From contig JBNJGL010000002.1 of assembly GCA_051747745.1 (NCBI GenBank), positions 16,530 to 80,529 of the forward strand: a stretch of DNA of 64,000 bases, read 5' to 3'. The position numbers and the translations under genes were made by a program. A model generated the notes under the pieces. It had not been told where the DNA came from and made no database searches. It saw only the letters and a program-made list of their open reading frames with translations. Below, piece by piece: positions 50,961 through 60,032 of the stretch. How positions within the stretch are numbered: position 1 is the first letter of the stretch; each line of letters opens with the position of its first letter. The DNA is from QPJE01 sp051747745. GTDB taxonomy: Bacteria > Bacillota > Halanaerobiia > Halanaerobiales > Halanaerobiaceae.

Positions 50961-51431
50961 ATGGAGTTATCAGATTTTACAATTGATGAATTTACAATTA
51001 TTGATGGAGAAAAATCTATCGGAAAGGCTGCACTACTTCTTTCTATAGTTAATGATGAGTTTGATGATAAAATTATTCAGGCATTTAAAGATGAAGGTTA
51101 TAAGGCAGTAATTACAAGAGCAGGAGGAAAAGGAGAAAAGCTTAAAGATAAAATTCTCCGCAACTGCCTTGGAGCTGCAATAAAAGGTGATGTGATAAGT
51201 GAATCGGTACAGGACCAGCGTATTTTGACCAGATGTGTTGAAAGAGCGATGGTTGATTTTGATAATCCTCTTTCCGGTATTTCGGGGGCAGGCATTAAAA
51301 TCGGTATTGTTAGCAAATCACCACATCTGGCTGTTGCCCTTTATGGCAAATTGGGAATACCAGGTCTGGATGTAGATCATGAAATATCAGGAATGGGGAT
51401 TCATTATTATGGACTCAACCCAGAAAAATAA
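50961..51431 (+). CDS. hutP: HutP-family RNA-binding antiterminator, without a hut operon
   Basis: HutP from Bacillus binds NAG-repeat RNA with L-histidine and Mg2+ and prevents termination of the hut operon. This 156-residue protein aligns in the core: SIGKAALLLSIVNDE near 18 and HLAVALYGKLGIPGLDVDHEISGMGIHYYGL near 120, matching the C-terminal VSLYGTIGAPIKGLEHE...GVGINHI of B. subtilis HutP, including the histidine used for metal binding. No histidine degradation genes lie in the window. AGGTGA precedes ATG 50961. It overlaps msbA by 23 nt, so it may control or merely accompany the cell-envelope operon. Confidence 0.8.
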   Translation: MELSDFTIDEFTIIDGEKSIGKAALLLSIVNDEFDDKIIQAFKDEGYKAVITRAGGKGEKLKDKILRNCLGAAIKGDVISESVQDQRILTRCVERAMVDFDNPLSGISGAGIKIGIVSKSPHLAVALYGKLGIPGLDVDHEISGMGIHYYGLNPEK

Positions 51432-53181
51432 TGATTCTATAAAAATATTAAAAAGAGTGTTTAAGTATGTTCTACCATATAAAGGCAGGCTGGCAGGAGG
51501 AGTTTTCTCTATGCTGGTTCATGCCTTTTTAACGGTTTTTTTTATAAAGGTTTTTCAGGATCTGCTGGAAACAATAATCTCGGATATTTCTGCAGGAAAT
51601 GAAGGAATTACAAAGCTGACACTTATTGCCCTTTTTATGATTTTGATATATTTTCTAAAAGGTGTAGCTTATTATGGACAGAACTATCTGGTTTCATATG
51701 TTTCTCAGAAATCAATTAAGGATATGAGAGATGAACTTTATTCCCATCTTCAGAATCTTTCGCTCAGTTTTTACAGTAAAAATAAAACAGGTGATATTCT
51801 TTCCAGAGTTACCAATGATGTTTCACAGCTGGAAAAATCGATGATAAATACAACTGTTGGTACAATAGATAAAACATTCACGTTGATCGGTGGTATTGGT
51901 TATCTTGTTTATTTAAATTATAGACTAACGATTTTTTTGCTGCTGATTTTACCCCTGATAACTTATGTTATGACAAAATTTAATATAAAGTTAAAACGGG
52001 TAAGCCGCAGGGTACAGGTTAAGATTGCTAATGTTTCCGATGTGCTGCAGGAAACACTCTCTGCAGTAAGAGTTGTTAAGTCATTTGGAAGAGAAGAATA
52101 CGAATTTGACCGCTTCAGTTCAGAAAACCAGGCCAACTTTAGAGCTAAAATGAAGAAAACTCAGTATGGAGCCATACTGACACCGCTGGTTGAGTTTATA
52201 GCTGCAATAGCATTTACTGCTATTCTCTGGTTTGGTGGTTATGAAGTTATGAAGGGCAGGATGAGAGCTTCTGAGCTTATAGCATTTTTTACACTGCTGA
52301 TTACTATCAGTGATCCACTCAGATCACTTACCAAACTGAGCAAAAGACTGCAGCAGCTTTTTGCGTCGGCAGAAAGAGTATTTGAAATAATGGATACTGA
52401 AAGTATTCTCAGAGAAAATGATGAAAACAAAATAACTCTAGATCAGGTAGATGGTGAAGTTGTATATGACAATGTTACATTTGCCTATAACAGAAATGAA
52501 GTAGTGCTTAAGGATATTAATCTGACCGCATCTCCCGGAGAAGTGGTTGCTCTTGTGGGCCACAGTGGGGCTGGTAAAACAACAATGGTAGATTTGATTC
52601 CTCGTTTTTATGATCCGGCAAAAGGGAGAATGCGTCTTGATGGTCATGATTTAAAAGATATAAAAATTGACAGCCTGCGCAGTTTTATTGGTATTGTTCC
52701 CCAGGAGACAATACTTTTTAGCGGTACTTTAAGAGATAATATAGCTTATGGGGATCTGAGTGCAGCTGATGAAAAAATACATTCAGCAGCAAAATTTGCC
52801 AATGCACATGACTTTATTACTAAATTTCCAGATGGTTATGATACCATGGTTGGTGAAAGAGGTGTAGGATTATCTGGAGGTCAGAAGCAGAGAATATCTA
52901 TTGCAAGAGCAATTTTGAAAGATCCTAAAATATTAATTCTGGATGAAGCTACTTCCTCTCTTGATGCAGAATCAGAAGCACTGGTTCAGGAAGCACTGGA
53001 TCATTTAATGCAGAATAGAACTACTTTTATAATAGCTCACAGACTATCTACAATAAAAAATGCAGATAATATTGTTGTAATGGAAAATGGAGAAATAGTA
53101 GAACAGGGTAATCACAGAGAATTATTAAATAAAAATGGGAAATATGCATCACTCTACCAGGGCCAGTTTATTGAAAGGTAA
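51409..53181 (+). CDS. msbA: MsbA-like ABC exporter (lipid A flippase type)
   Basis: This 590-residue half-transporter has about six membrane segments (residues 20-310) and a C-terminal ATPase with Walker A GHSGAGKTT near 383, signature LSGGQKQR near 488 and Walker B ILILDEATSSLD near 508. As a dimer it would flip lipid A-core across the inner membrane. The family also contains drug exporters; location with lpxK, kds and waaA genes favours MsbA. ATG 51409 has GGGGAT upstream; ATG 51379 is in frame but without a site. Confidence 0.85.
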   Translation: MDSTQKNNDSIKILKRVFKYVLPYKGRLAGGVFSMLVHAFLTVFFIKVFQDLLETIISDISAGNEGITKLTLIALFMILIYFLKGVAYYGQNYLVSYVSQKSIKDMRDELYSHLQNLSLSFYSKNKTGDILSRVTNDVSQLEKSMINTTVGTIDKTFTLIGGIGYLVYLNYRLTIFLLLILPLITYVMTKFNIKLKRVSRRVQVKIANVSDVLQETLSAVRVVKSFGREEYEFDRFSSENQANFRAKMKKTQYGAILTPLVEFIAAIAFTAILWFGGYEVMKGRMRASELIAFFTLLITISDPLRSLTKLSKRLQQLFASAERVFEIMDTESILRENDENKITLDQVDGEVVYDNVTFAYNRNEVVLKDINLTASPGEVVALVGHSGAGKTTMVDLIPRFYDPAKGRMRLDGHDLKDIKIDSLRSFIGIVPQETILFSGTLRDNIAYGDLSAADEKIHSAAKFANAHDFITKFPDGYDTMVGERGVGLSGGQKQRISIARAILKDPKILILDEATSSLDAESEALVQEALDHLMQNRTTFIIAHRLSTIKNADNIVVMENGEIVEQGNHRELLNKNGKYASLYQGQFIER

Positions 53182-53213
53182 TGAGCTAGCCGGTAATAAT
53201 GAGGTGAATTTTT

Positions 53214-53858
53214 TTGCACGAGTCAGTTAGTAAGATTAGAGACAAAATAATACCTGCAGCAGCCTATTTGCTTATCTGCCTCATTAATTCCACCCTTAAC
53301 ATAAAGGTGGAAGGATGGGATGAAGCAGAAAAACATTTAAATAACAGTGGTGCAGTTATATTTTCTGCCTGGCACGGCAAAACCTGGGTGCCTGTATATT
53401 TTCTCCGCAGTAAAGGTATTTATGCTCTGGCCAGTCTGAGCAGAGATGGAGGCTATATGACAGGTGTTCTTAACCGGCTGGGCTGGAATGTTATCCGCGG
53501 ATCCAGCAGTAGAGGTGGGAGCCGGTCACTATTATCACTTTTCCGCCGGTTAAAAAGAGGAGAAAGTGCAGCTTTAACTCCTGATGGACCAACAGGTCCT
53601 ATTTATGAAGTAAAGCCGGGCATTATTTTTCTGCAGGAAAGATCAGATGGTGTAATTATCCCTATCGGAGTTGATTCTTCTTACAAAAAGAATTTTTCCA
53701 GCTGGGATAATTATATGCTTCCCCTACCTTTTTCTAAGACAGCACTTGTATTTGGAGATGCTGTTACATTTGATAAGAATTTAGCTGTTGAAGAAAAACA
53801 GCAGATTTTAAAAGAAAAAATGCAGAAGGCAGAAAGAAGAGCTTCAGAATTAATATAG
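53214..53858 (+). CDS. DUF374 lysophospholipid acyltransferase-family protein
   Basis: This 214-residue protein has an N-terminal hydrophobic anchor and acyltransferase-like motifs: SAWHGKTWVPVYF near 51 and LTPDGPTGPIYEVKPG near 121, the DUF374 hallmarks. Relatives are found in lipid A operons of Gram-negative bacteria, where they may acylate lipid A or a precursor. TTG 53214 follows GAGGTGAA. It lies between msbA and lpxK, 32 nt after the former. Confidence 0.82.
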   Translation: MHESVSKIRDKIIPAAAYLLICLINSTLNIKVEGWDEAEKHLNNSGAVIFSAWHGKTWVPVYFLRSKGIYALASLSRDGGYMTGVLNRLGWNVIRGSSSRGGSRSLLSLFRRLKRGESAALTPDGPTGPIYEVKPGIIFLQERSDGVIIPIGVDSSYKKNFSSWDNYMLPLPFSKTALVFGDAVTFDKNLAVEEKQQILKEKMQKAERRASELI

Positions 53859-53882
53859 GTTGTGGAATTGAGGAGAATTGAT

Positions 53883-54986
53883 ATGAAAGAATATCTACTG
53901 AACATAATTTGTGGTAGAAAAAAAGGTCTCACAGCATCTATAATAAGGATATTTCTCTTATTTCTTTCCACTATTTATTATATAATAGTAAAAAGCAGGC
54001 GTTTTTTGTATAAAAAAGGAATTTTAAAAAACAAAAAACTTAACAATAAAGTGATCAGTGTTGGCAATATAACGGTTGGAGGAACAGGTAAAACTCCTTT
54101 TACTGCTTTTCTGATAAAAAAGTTAAAGCAGAATAATAATATCACAGTTATCAGCCGGGGATATGGTGCAGAGAAAAAATCAAAAACCCCCGTACAGATA
54201 AGTAGTGGAGGAGAACTGCTCTGTGGTCCTGAACTTTCAGGTGATGAGTTATATATGCTTGCCGAAAAGATAAAAAATGTAAATTTTATCAGAGCTAAAG
54301 ATAGATATTCAGGAGGCCTACTGGCAGAAAAAGATGGTTTTTCCGGTTTTATTATTCTCGATGATGGTTTTCAGCACTACCAGCTGGATCGTGATTTGGA
54401 TATTTTACTGATAGATGGAAAAGATCCATTTTCCAATAAAAAACTGCTGCCTGCTGGACTGCTGCGGGAACCTCTTTCGGAAATAAACAGGGCAGATGTA
54501 ATAATAATTACACGCACAGAAAATTTGGATACAGAGGAGATTGAAAAGCTAAAAAAAGAATTAAAGAATTTTACAGATGAGAAAACTCCTGTATTTGAAG
54601 CAGAAATAAAAAATGATATTATTTTAACTCTGGACAGCTTACAAAAACATTCCTTAGATTTCATAAAAGACAAGAAAGTTTTTGCTTTTTGTGGGATAGG
54701 CCGACCTGAGGCATTTAAAAATTCACTGGAGAAGTTGAACACTGATATAGTAGAATTTATAACTTTTGCCGATCACTACAGTTATGAAGAAGAAGATTTA
54801 CTATCTTTAGTAGAGAAGTTTCATAAATCAGATGCTGAAATAATGATAACAACTGAAAAAGATTCGGTTAAAATTATAAAACACAGCAAGATAGCTTCTG
54901 AACTACCTATCTATAAGCTGGCAGTCAGGATGTCTTTAAATAAGGAAGATGAATTTATGCAGTCTGTAATGAAGCGATTAGGTTGA
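53883..54986 (+). CDS. lpxK: Lipid A 4'-kinase
   Basis: LpxK phosphorylates the 4' position of the tetraacyl disaccharide to give lipid IVA. The 367-residue protein has an N-terminal membrane helix (IRIFLLFLSTIYYII near 20) and the Walker A-like VGNITVGGTGKTPF near 58. ILDDGFQHYQLDRDLDILLIDG near 159 is also typical. ATG 53883 follows GAGGAGA. Its presence is direct evidence for lipid A synthesis. The earlier enzymes LpxACD and LpxB are not in the window. Confidence 0.94.
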   Translation: MKEYLLNIICGRKKGLTASIIRIFLLFLSTIYYIIVKSRRFLYKKGILKNKKLNNKVISVGNITVGGTGKTPFTAFLIKKLKQNNNITVISRGYGAEKKSKTPVQISSGGELLCGPELSGDELYMLAEKIKNVNFIRAKDRYSGGLLAEKDGFSGFIILDDGFQHYQLDRDLDILLIDGKDPFSNKKLLPAGLLREPLSEINRADVIIITRTENLDTEEIEKLKKELKNFTDEKTPVFEAEIKNDIILTLDSLQKHSLDFIKDKKVFAFCGIGRPEAFKNSLEKLNTDIVEFITFADHYSYEEEDLLSLVEKFHKSDAEIMITTEKDSVKIIKHSKIASELPIYKLAVRMSLNKEDEFMQSVMKRLG

Positions 54987-55092
54987 GATTTGTATTGTAT
55001 TTTAACAAATATAAAATTAGTGCAGTTTGAAATTAGTTCAATTTAACACTGTATTTTGATAATAATTCATAAAACAATTTAGAGGTGTAATT

Positions 55093-55827
55093 ATGACAGA
55101 GTTAAAGACAGCAGCGGTGATACCGGCCAGGTATGGTTCAACCCGCTTTCCCGGCAAAGCTCTTGCAGAAATTGATGGAATTCCAATGATAATAAGAGTT
55201 GCTGCACAGGTTAAAAAAACTGAAGAGATTGATAGAGTCATTGTTGCGACCGATGATCTGCGGATCAAAGAGGCTGTAGAAGCTGCTGGAGGTGAAGCAG
55301 TTATGACATCTTCTGAACACAGATCTGGCACTGATCGAATTGCAGAGGTTGCAGAAAAATTGACGGTAGATCTGGTTGTTAATGTACAGGGAGATGAGCC
55401 GTTAATAAAACCAGAAATGATTGCTTCAGCTCTAGCACCTTTTTCTTTAGAAAAAGATCTGCAGATGAGCACACTGAAGTTGAAAATGAAGAGGAATGAA
55501 GTTGAGAATCCTGATATAGTGAAAGTAATATGTGATAAAAATGATAATGCATTATATTTTTCGCGGTCACCTGTTCCCTATCTGCGGGAGGGAGAAGCAG
55601 ATTATTTTCAGCATGTAGGATTATATGTCTACAGGCGCGATTTTCTGCTCCAATACAGCCAGATGGAGCCATCTCCACTGGAAAAAGCTGAATCTTTAGA
55701 ACAGCTGCGTGCTTTAGAAAATGGATATAAAATTAAAGTTGTAGAAATAGAAGGAGAACTGATTGGTGTTGACCGGAAAGAGGATATAAAGAAAGTAGAA
55801 GAAGTGCTGAAAAACTGTAATGAATAA
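55093..55827 (+). CDS. kdsB: CMP-Kdo synthetase
   Basis: KdsB activates Kdo with CTP for transfer to lipid A. The 244-residue protein has IPARYGSTRFPGKAL near 11, SEHRSGTDRIAEV near 77, VNVQGDEPLI near 96 and YFSRSPVPYLR near 155, all diagnostic. AGAGGTG precedes ATG 55093. It opens the kdsB-kdsA-kdsD set. Confidence 0.96.
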   Translation: MTELKTAAVIPARYGSTRFPGKALAEIDGIPMIIRVAAQVKKTEEIDRVIVATDDLRIKEAVEAAGGEAVMTSSEHRSGTDRIAEVAEKLTVDLVVNVQGDEPLIKPEMIASALAPFSLEKDLQMSTLKLKMKRNEVENPDIVKVICDKNDNALYFSRSPVPYLREGEADYFQHVGLYVYRRDFLLQYSQMEPSPLEKAESLEQLRALENGYKIKVVEIEGELIGVDRKEDIKKVEEVLKNCNE

Positions 55828-55855
55828 TTTAACATCTTGAGGTGATTAAACTATA

Positions 55856-56689
55856 ATGGAAATTAAGAAAGTAATTTTAAATAAAGATATTGTTTTTGGT
55901 GATGACAGCAGTCCTTTTGTACTTCTGGCAGGCCCATGTGCACTGGAAGAAAAAGATAGAGTTTTTAAGATAGCTGAGAGGATAAAAGAAATAACCGCAA
56001 AACTGGGAATACCTTATGTATTTAAAGCTTCTTTTGATAAAGCCAACAGATCATCTATTGAATCATATAGAGGACCAGGTCTGGAAAAAGGTCTGAAAAT
56101 GCTGGCAGAAGTAAAAGAAAAATTTGATCTTGCAGTTATTTCTGATATACATCTTCCAGAACAGGCAGAACAGGCTGCTGAAGTGCTGGATATAATACAG
56201 ATCCCAGCTTTTCTTTCCCGGCAGACAGATCTTCTTACTGCAGCCGGTAGAACAGGTAAGATTATTAATGTAAAAAAGGGGCAGTTTCTTGCTCCCTGGG
56301 ATATAGATCAGGTTGTAAAAAAAATTGAAAGTACTGGTAATGAGAATATTATTCTGACCGAAAGAGGAGTTTCTTTTGGCTACAATAACCTGGTGGTTGA
56401 TATGCGTTCTATCCCAAGGATGCATCAGACAGGTTATCCTGTAGTTTTCGATGCCACTCACAGTGTTCAGCTTCCGGGAGGAGCCGGAGATACATCAGAT
56501 GGACAGAGAGAATATGTGCCACATCTTATGCGGGCAGCACTTGCTGTTGGTATAGATTCACTGTTTATGGAAGTCCATGATAATCCAGAAGAAGCTAAAA
56601 GTGATGGAGCAAATATGGTCAGGTTGAATAATTTAGAAGAACTGCTTAAAAAAGGCCTGGATATAGATAGAACTGTTAAAGATAGGTAA
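55856..56689 (+). CDS. kdsA: Kdo-8-phosphate synthase
   Basis: KdsA condenses arabinose-5-phosphate with phosphoenolpyruvate to Kdo-8-phosphate. The 277-residue protein has LLAGPCALEEKD near 23, FKASFDKANRSS near 62, LTERGVSFGYNNLVVDMRS near 166 and FDATHSVQLPGG near 199. The LAGPCALE cysteine suggests the metal-dependent type. Kdo-8-phosphate phosphatase (KdsC) is not seen. AGGTGA precedes ATG 55856. Confidence 0.96.
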   Translation: MEIKKVILNKDIVFGDDSSPFVLLAGPCALEEKDRVFKIAERIKEITAKLGIPYVFKASFDKANRSSIESYRGPGLEKGLKMLAEVKEKFDLAVISDIHLPEQAEQAAEVLDIIQIPAFLSRQTDLLTAAGRTGKIINVKKGQFLAPWDIDQVVKKIESTGNENIILTERGVSFGYNNLVVDMRSIPRMHQTGYPVVFDATHSVQLPGGAGDTSDGQREYVPHLMRAALAVGIDSLFMEVHDNPEEAKSDGANMVRLNNLEELLKKGLDIDRTVKDR

Positions 56690-56843
56690 GTGGTGAAAAT
56701 AGATAAATGGTAAAGTTAGATAAGTGGTTCAGTTTTGAGCCTGTGGACACTACTGACTATAACCTGATTACTTTCGAGGTCAATAATATTTAATTGATGA
56801 TTTAACTTGATTGCCAAATGATAATTTTCAAGGGTGGTTTTAT

Positions 56844-57833
56844 ATGACAGAAAAAAATAATACAAAAAAAATGGAAGAAAGTCTGCTGCAGGCTAAAAAT
56901 GTTCTGCAGATAGAAGCAGAAGCAGTATTTTCATTAAAAGAAAAAGTTAATGGTCTTTTTGAGGATGCAATGGAGCTGATCATAGATTCACCAGGCAGGG
57001 TTGTGTTTACAGGTCTTGGTAAATCTGGTCTGATTGCACAGAAACTTGCAGCGACATTTTCCAGTACAGGGACTCCTGCGTTTTTTGTTCATGCCACAGA
57101 AGCTCTTCATGGAGATCTTGGTATGATCACAGAAGGTGATGTTGTAATAGCTATTTCCAACAGTGGAGAAACTGACGAATTAATAAATTTAATTCCTTCT
57201 ATAAGGAGGATAGGTGCCAGACTTATTGCAATTACCGGAGATCAGGAGTCTACTCTTGCAGAATATGCTGACTTGATACTCGAAGCCGGTGTGCCGTCAG
57301 AGGCATGTCCATATAATCTTGCACCAACAGCAAGTACTACAGCAGTGCTGGCCCTGGGGGATGCGCTTGCAATTGCACTATCCAATTTTTATGGATTTAC
57401 TCCAGAAGATTTTGCAGTATTTCATCCAGGAGGTTCCTTAGGACGCAAGCTTCTGACAAAAGTTTCAGATGTAATTAAGATAAGAGAGCAGAACCCTGCA
57501 GTAATGGAAGATGCTTCTGTAAGAGAAGCTCTTTTTGAAATGACATCAACCAGAATGGGATCAACTTCTATAATAGATGAAGAAGGCAATTTAAGAGGTA
57601 TTATAACCGACGGAGATATAAGAAGGCTGCTGGAAAAATCATCTGATTTTATCGATAAAGCTGTTTCAGAATATATGACTTCTGATCCAGTGACAATTGA
57701 AGCAGATAAACTTGCAGCAGAAGCATTGAAAATAATGGAAGACAGAGAGATTAATGATCTTCCTGTTGTTGAAGGAAATAAACCTGTGGCAATGCTTAAT
57801 TTTCAGGATCTACTGCGGGCCAGAGTTTTTTAG
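56844..57833 (+). CDS. kdsD: D-arabinose-5-phosphate isomerase
   Basis: KdsD makes arabinose-5-phosphate from ribulose-5-phosphate, the first step to Kdo. The 329-residue protein has an SIS domain (GRVVFTGLGKSGLIAQKLAATFSSTGTPAFF near 49; SNSGETDEL near 107) and two CBS domains after residue 205. ATG 56844 follows AAGGGTGG by 6 nt; the frame from TTG 56811 has no site. The 154-nt space before it holds small hairpins (GGTTCA/TGAGCC near 56726) of unknown meaning. Confidence 0.95.
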   Translation: MTEKNNTKKMEESLLQAKNVLQIEAEAVFSLKEKVNGLFEDAMELIIDSPGRVVFTGLGKSGLIAQKLAATFSSTGTPAFFVHATEALHGDLGMITEGDVVIAISNSGETDELINLIPSIRRIGARLIAITGDQESTLAEYADLILEAGVPSEACPYNLAPTASTTAVLALGDALAIALSNFYGFTPEDFAVFHPGGSLGRKLLTKVSDVIKIREQNPAVMEDASVREALFEMTSTRMGSTSIIDEEGNLRGIITDGDIRRLLEKSSDFIDKAVSEYMTSDPVTIEADKLAAEALKIMEDREINDLPVVEGNKPVAMLNFQDLLRARVF

Positions 57834-57848
57834 AAAGGGATTTTACTA

Positions 57849-58712
57849 TTGAAGAGATTAACAGCATTACTTTTTGACCTATTTAAATTTATCACACAAA
57901 AATTACCCCTATCCAGAGCATATGTTCCCGGCAAATTTCTGGGCCAGCTTGCTTATAGATTTGCTGGTTCCAGAGGAGAAAATTCCCGCCAGAACATAAT
58001 GGATGCCTTTGATGTTGATAAAAATAAGGCAGATAAAATTCTCAAAAAAGTTTATAATAATCTGGGTATGACACTTTCTGAATTTCTGCTGCAGGAAAAT
58101 ATTACTGCAGAAGAGATAGATGACATCATCAAATATGAAAATATGGATCACCTGGATAAATGTCTGGAGATGGGAAAAGGGGTAATCATTTATACAGGAC
58201 ATTTTGGCAACTGGGAACTCATGGGAGCTGCTCTAACTTTGAAGGGATATAAAGTAAATGCAATAGCCAGAACACAAAATAATTCTATAATGGACGAAAA
58301 AATTAATTTTATACGAGAAAATGTAGGTGTCAATATTATTCCTAAAGGTGCTGCTGTGAGGAAAGCTTATAAAGCTCTAAAAAAGGGAGAAATTGTAGTT
58401 ATTTTAGGGGACCAGGATGCAAGGGAGAATGGCTGGAAGATGGAATTTTTCGAAAAACCTGCTTCTACATATACAGGTGCTGTACAGCTTGCAGAAAGGA
58501 CAGGTGCTGCTGTTGTGCCGGCATTTTTGCTGAGAGAAGGCTGGTTAAAACACAGATTTTTATTTTATTCACCTATTTTTATTGATAGAAAAGCAGATGA
58601 AGCTGTGCAGAAATCTGTACTTCAGGATTTACTTGATATTACGGAAGATATTATCAGAAAATATCCTGATCAGTGGATGTGGCTGCATAAGCGCTGGAAA
58701 ACCTATCAATAG
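57849..58712 (+). CDS. lpxL: Lipid A late acyltransferase (LpxL/HtrB-like)
   Basis: This 287-residue membrane-bound enzyme would add a secondary acyl chain to Kdo-lipid A. The HX4E catalytic motif is in TGHFGNWELMG near 117, and VILGDQDARENG near 184 and MWLHKRWKT at the C-terminus are typical. The N-terminus is hydrophobic. TTG 57849 follows AAAGGGA. The kdsD stop is 15 nt upstream. Confidence 0.92.
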   Translation: MKRLTALLFDLFKFITQKLPLSRAYVPGKFLGQLAYRFAGSRGENSRQNIMDAFDVDKNKADKILKKVYNNLGMTLSEFLLQENITAEEIDDIIKYENMDHLDKCLEMGKGVIIYTGHFGNWELMGAALTLKGYKVNAIARTQNNSIMDEKINFIRENVGVNIIPKGAAVRKAYKALKKGEIVVILGDQDARENGWKMEFFEKPASTYTGAVQLAERTGAAVVPAFLLREGWLKHRFLFYSPIFIDRKADEAVQKSVLQDLLDITEDIIRKYPDQWMWLHKRWKTYQ

Positions 58713-58726
58713 CAGGAGAGGATTTT

Positions 58727-60031
58727 ATGTATTTTTTATATAATATACTTTTAAATATAATTACACTTCTTTTAATCCCCTACTATGCTTATAATGGTCT
58801 CCGCAGTGGAGAAGAACTGGGGTTAAAAGAAAGATTTTCTTTTTATAGAGATGATTTAAAGTTAATTTTTCCTGCTGATAGGGTTATCTGGATTCATGCA
58901 GCTTCAGCAGGTGAGACACTTGCTGCTAAGGAATTTACTGATGGTATAAGAGAAAAATATCCATCATCTCGAATTATATTTTCCAATATGACACCTACTG
59001 GCAGGAAAATTGCCAGAAAAAAGATTGATTCTGCTGACTGCTATATTTATCTGCCGTTAGATTTAAAGTGGATTGTAAGGAGAGCTGTCGAATTTTTTTC
59101 TCCAGATCTATTTGTATTAATAGAGACAGAACTCTGGCCAAATCTAATAAAAGAGCTTGATCGCACAGACTGTTCTATAATGCTTGCCAGCGGCAGAATA
59201 AGTGATGATACATTCAGCAAATATAATTACCTTTCTGCTATAATGGAAGATATGTTGAGCAGAATAGATATCATCAGTATGCAGAATAGAGAAGGTTATA
59301 ATAAAATTTTAGAACTTGGGGCTCCAGAAGATCATGTGTGTATTAATGGAAATCTAAAATATGACATAGATGTTGATAATCTGGACCAAAAGGAATTAGA
59401 GAAAAAACGCAGATTATTTAACATTAAGGGAAATACACCGGTTTTAACTGCCGGCAGCACCCACAGGGGAGAAGAAGAAAAAATACTGGATGTTTATGTG
59501 AGACTCAAACAGGATTTCAGTAACCTTAAACTCTTTTTAGCACCGAGATATGTCGAAAGAAGGGAAGAACTGCAGTCACTGTGTCAGGAAAATAATTTTG
59601 ATTCAGTTTTATATACCAAATTGAAAAAAGGATTTTATAGAGATGATTACAGTGCAGATATTGTAATTGTAGATACAATGGGAGAACTTGCCGATCTCTA
59701 TTATTTTGCTGATATTATTTTTGTAGGTGGCAGCCTGATTAAAAGAGGTGGACACAATGTAATTGAAGCTGCAGCGAGATCAAAGGTTGTTCTTTTTGGC
59801 CCAAGTATGTACAATTTTAAGGAAGAAAGAGATTTTCTGCTGGATAATAGTATCGGATTCAAAATAAAAAACAAAGAAGAATTATATCAAAAAATTTATG
59901 AACTTCTATCCAATAAAACAGAAATGGAATATATTGGTCAGAATGCAGGCCAAATTTTGTCAGAAAATAGAGGAGCAGTGGACAAACATCTTCAGTTAAC
60001 TGAATTCCTTTTGAAAAAGGGAGTAGATTAA
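58727..60031 (+). CDS. waaA: Kdo transferase (GT30)
   Basis: WaaA transfers one or more Kdo residues from CMP-Kdo to lipid A precursor. The 434-residue GT-B enzyme has one N-terminal membrane helix, then IWIHAASAGETLAAKEF near 54 with the catalytic glutamate, IETELWPNLI near 136, LTAGSTHRGEEEKIL near 240, and FVGGSLIKRGGHNVIEAAA near 331. CAGGAGAG precedes ATG 58727. One or two additions cannot be told from sequence. Confidence 0.95.
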   Translation: MYFLYNILLNIITLLLIPYYAYNGLRSGEELGLKERFSFYRDDLKLIFPADRVIWIHAASAGETLAAKEFTDGIREKYPSSRIIFSNMTPTGRKIARKKIDSADCYIYLPLDLKWIVRRAVEFFSPDLFVLIETELWPNLIKELDRTDCSIMLASGRISDDTFSKYNYLSAIMEDMLSRIDIISMQNREGYNKILELGAPEDHVCINGNLKYDIDVDNLDQKELEKKRRLFNIKGNTPVLTAGSTHRGEEEKILDVYVRLKQDFSNLKLFLAPRYVERREELQSLCQENNFDSVLYTKLKKGFYRDDYSADIVIVDTMGELADLYYFADIIFVGGSLIKRGGHNVIEAAARSKVVLFGPSMYNFKEERDFLLDNSIGFKIKNKEELYQKIYELLSNKTEMEYIGQNAGQILSENRGAVDKHLQLTEFLLKKGVD

Positions 60032-60032
60032 G

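Noticed and set aside
56726..56800. Possible copy of the 23.3-kb leader before kdsD, because both contain TTTCGAGGTC.
   Set aside because: Only this short string is shared; the flanking helices differ, so I treat it as chance.
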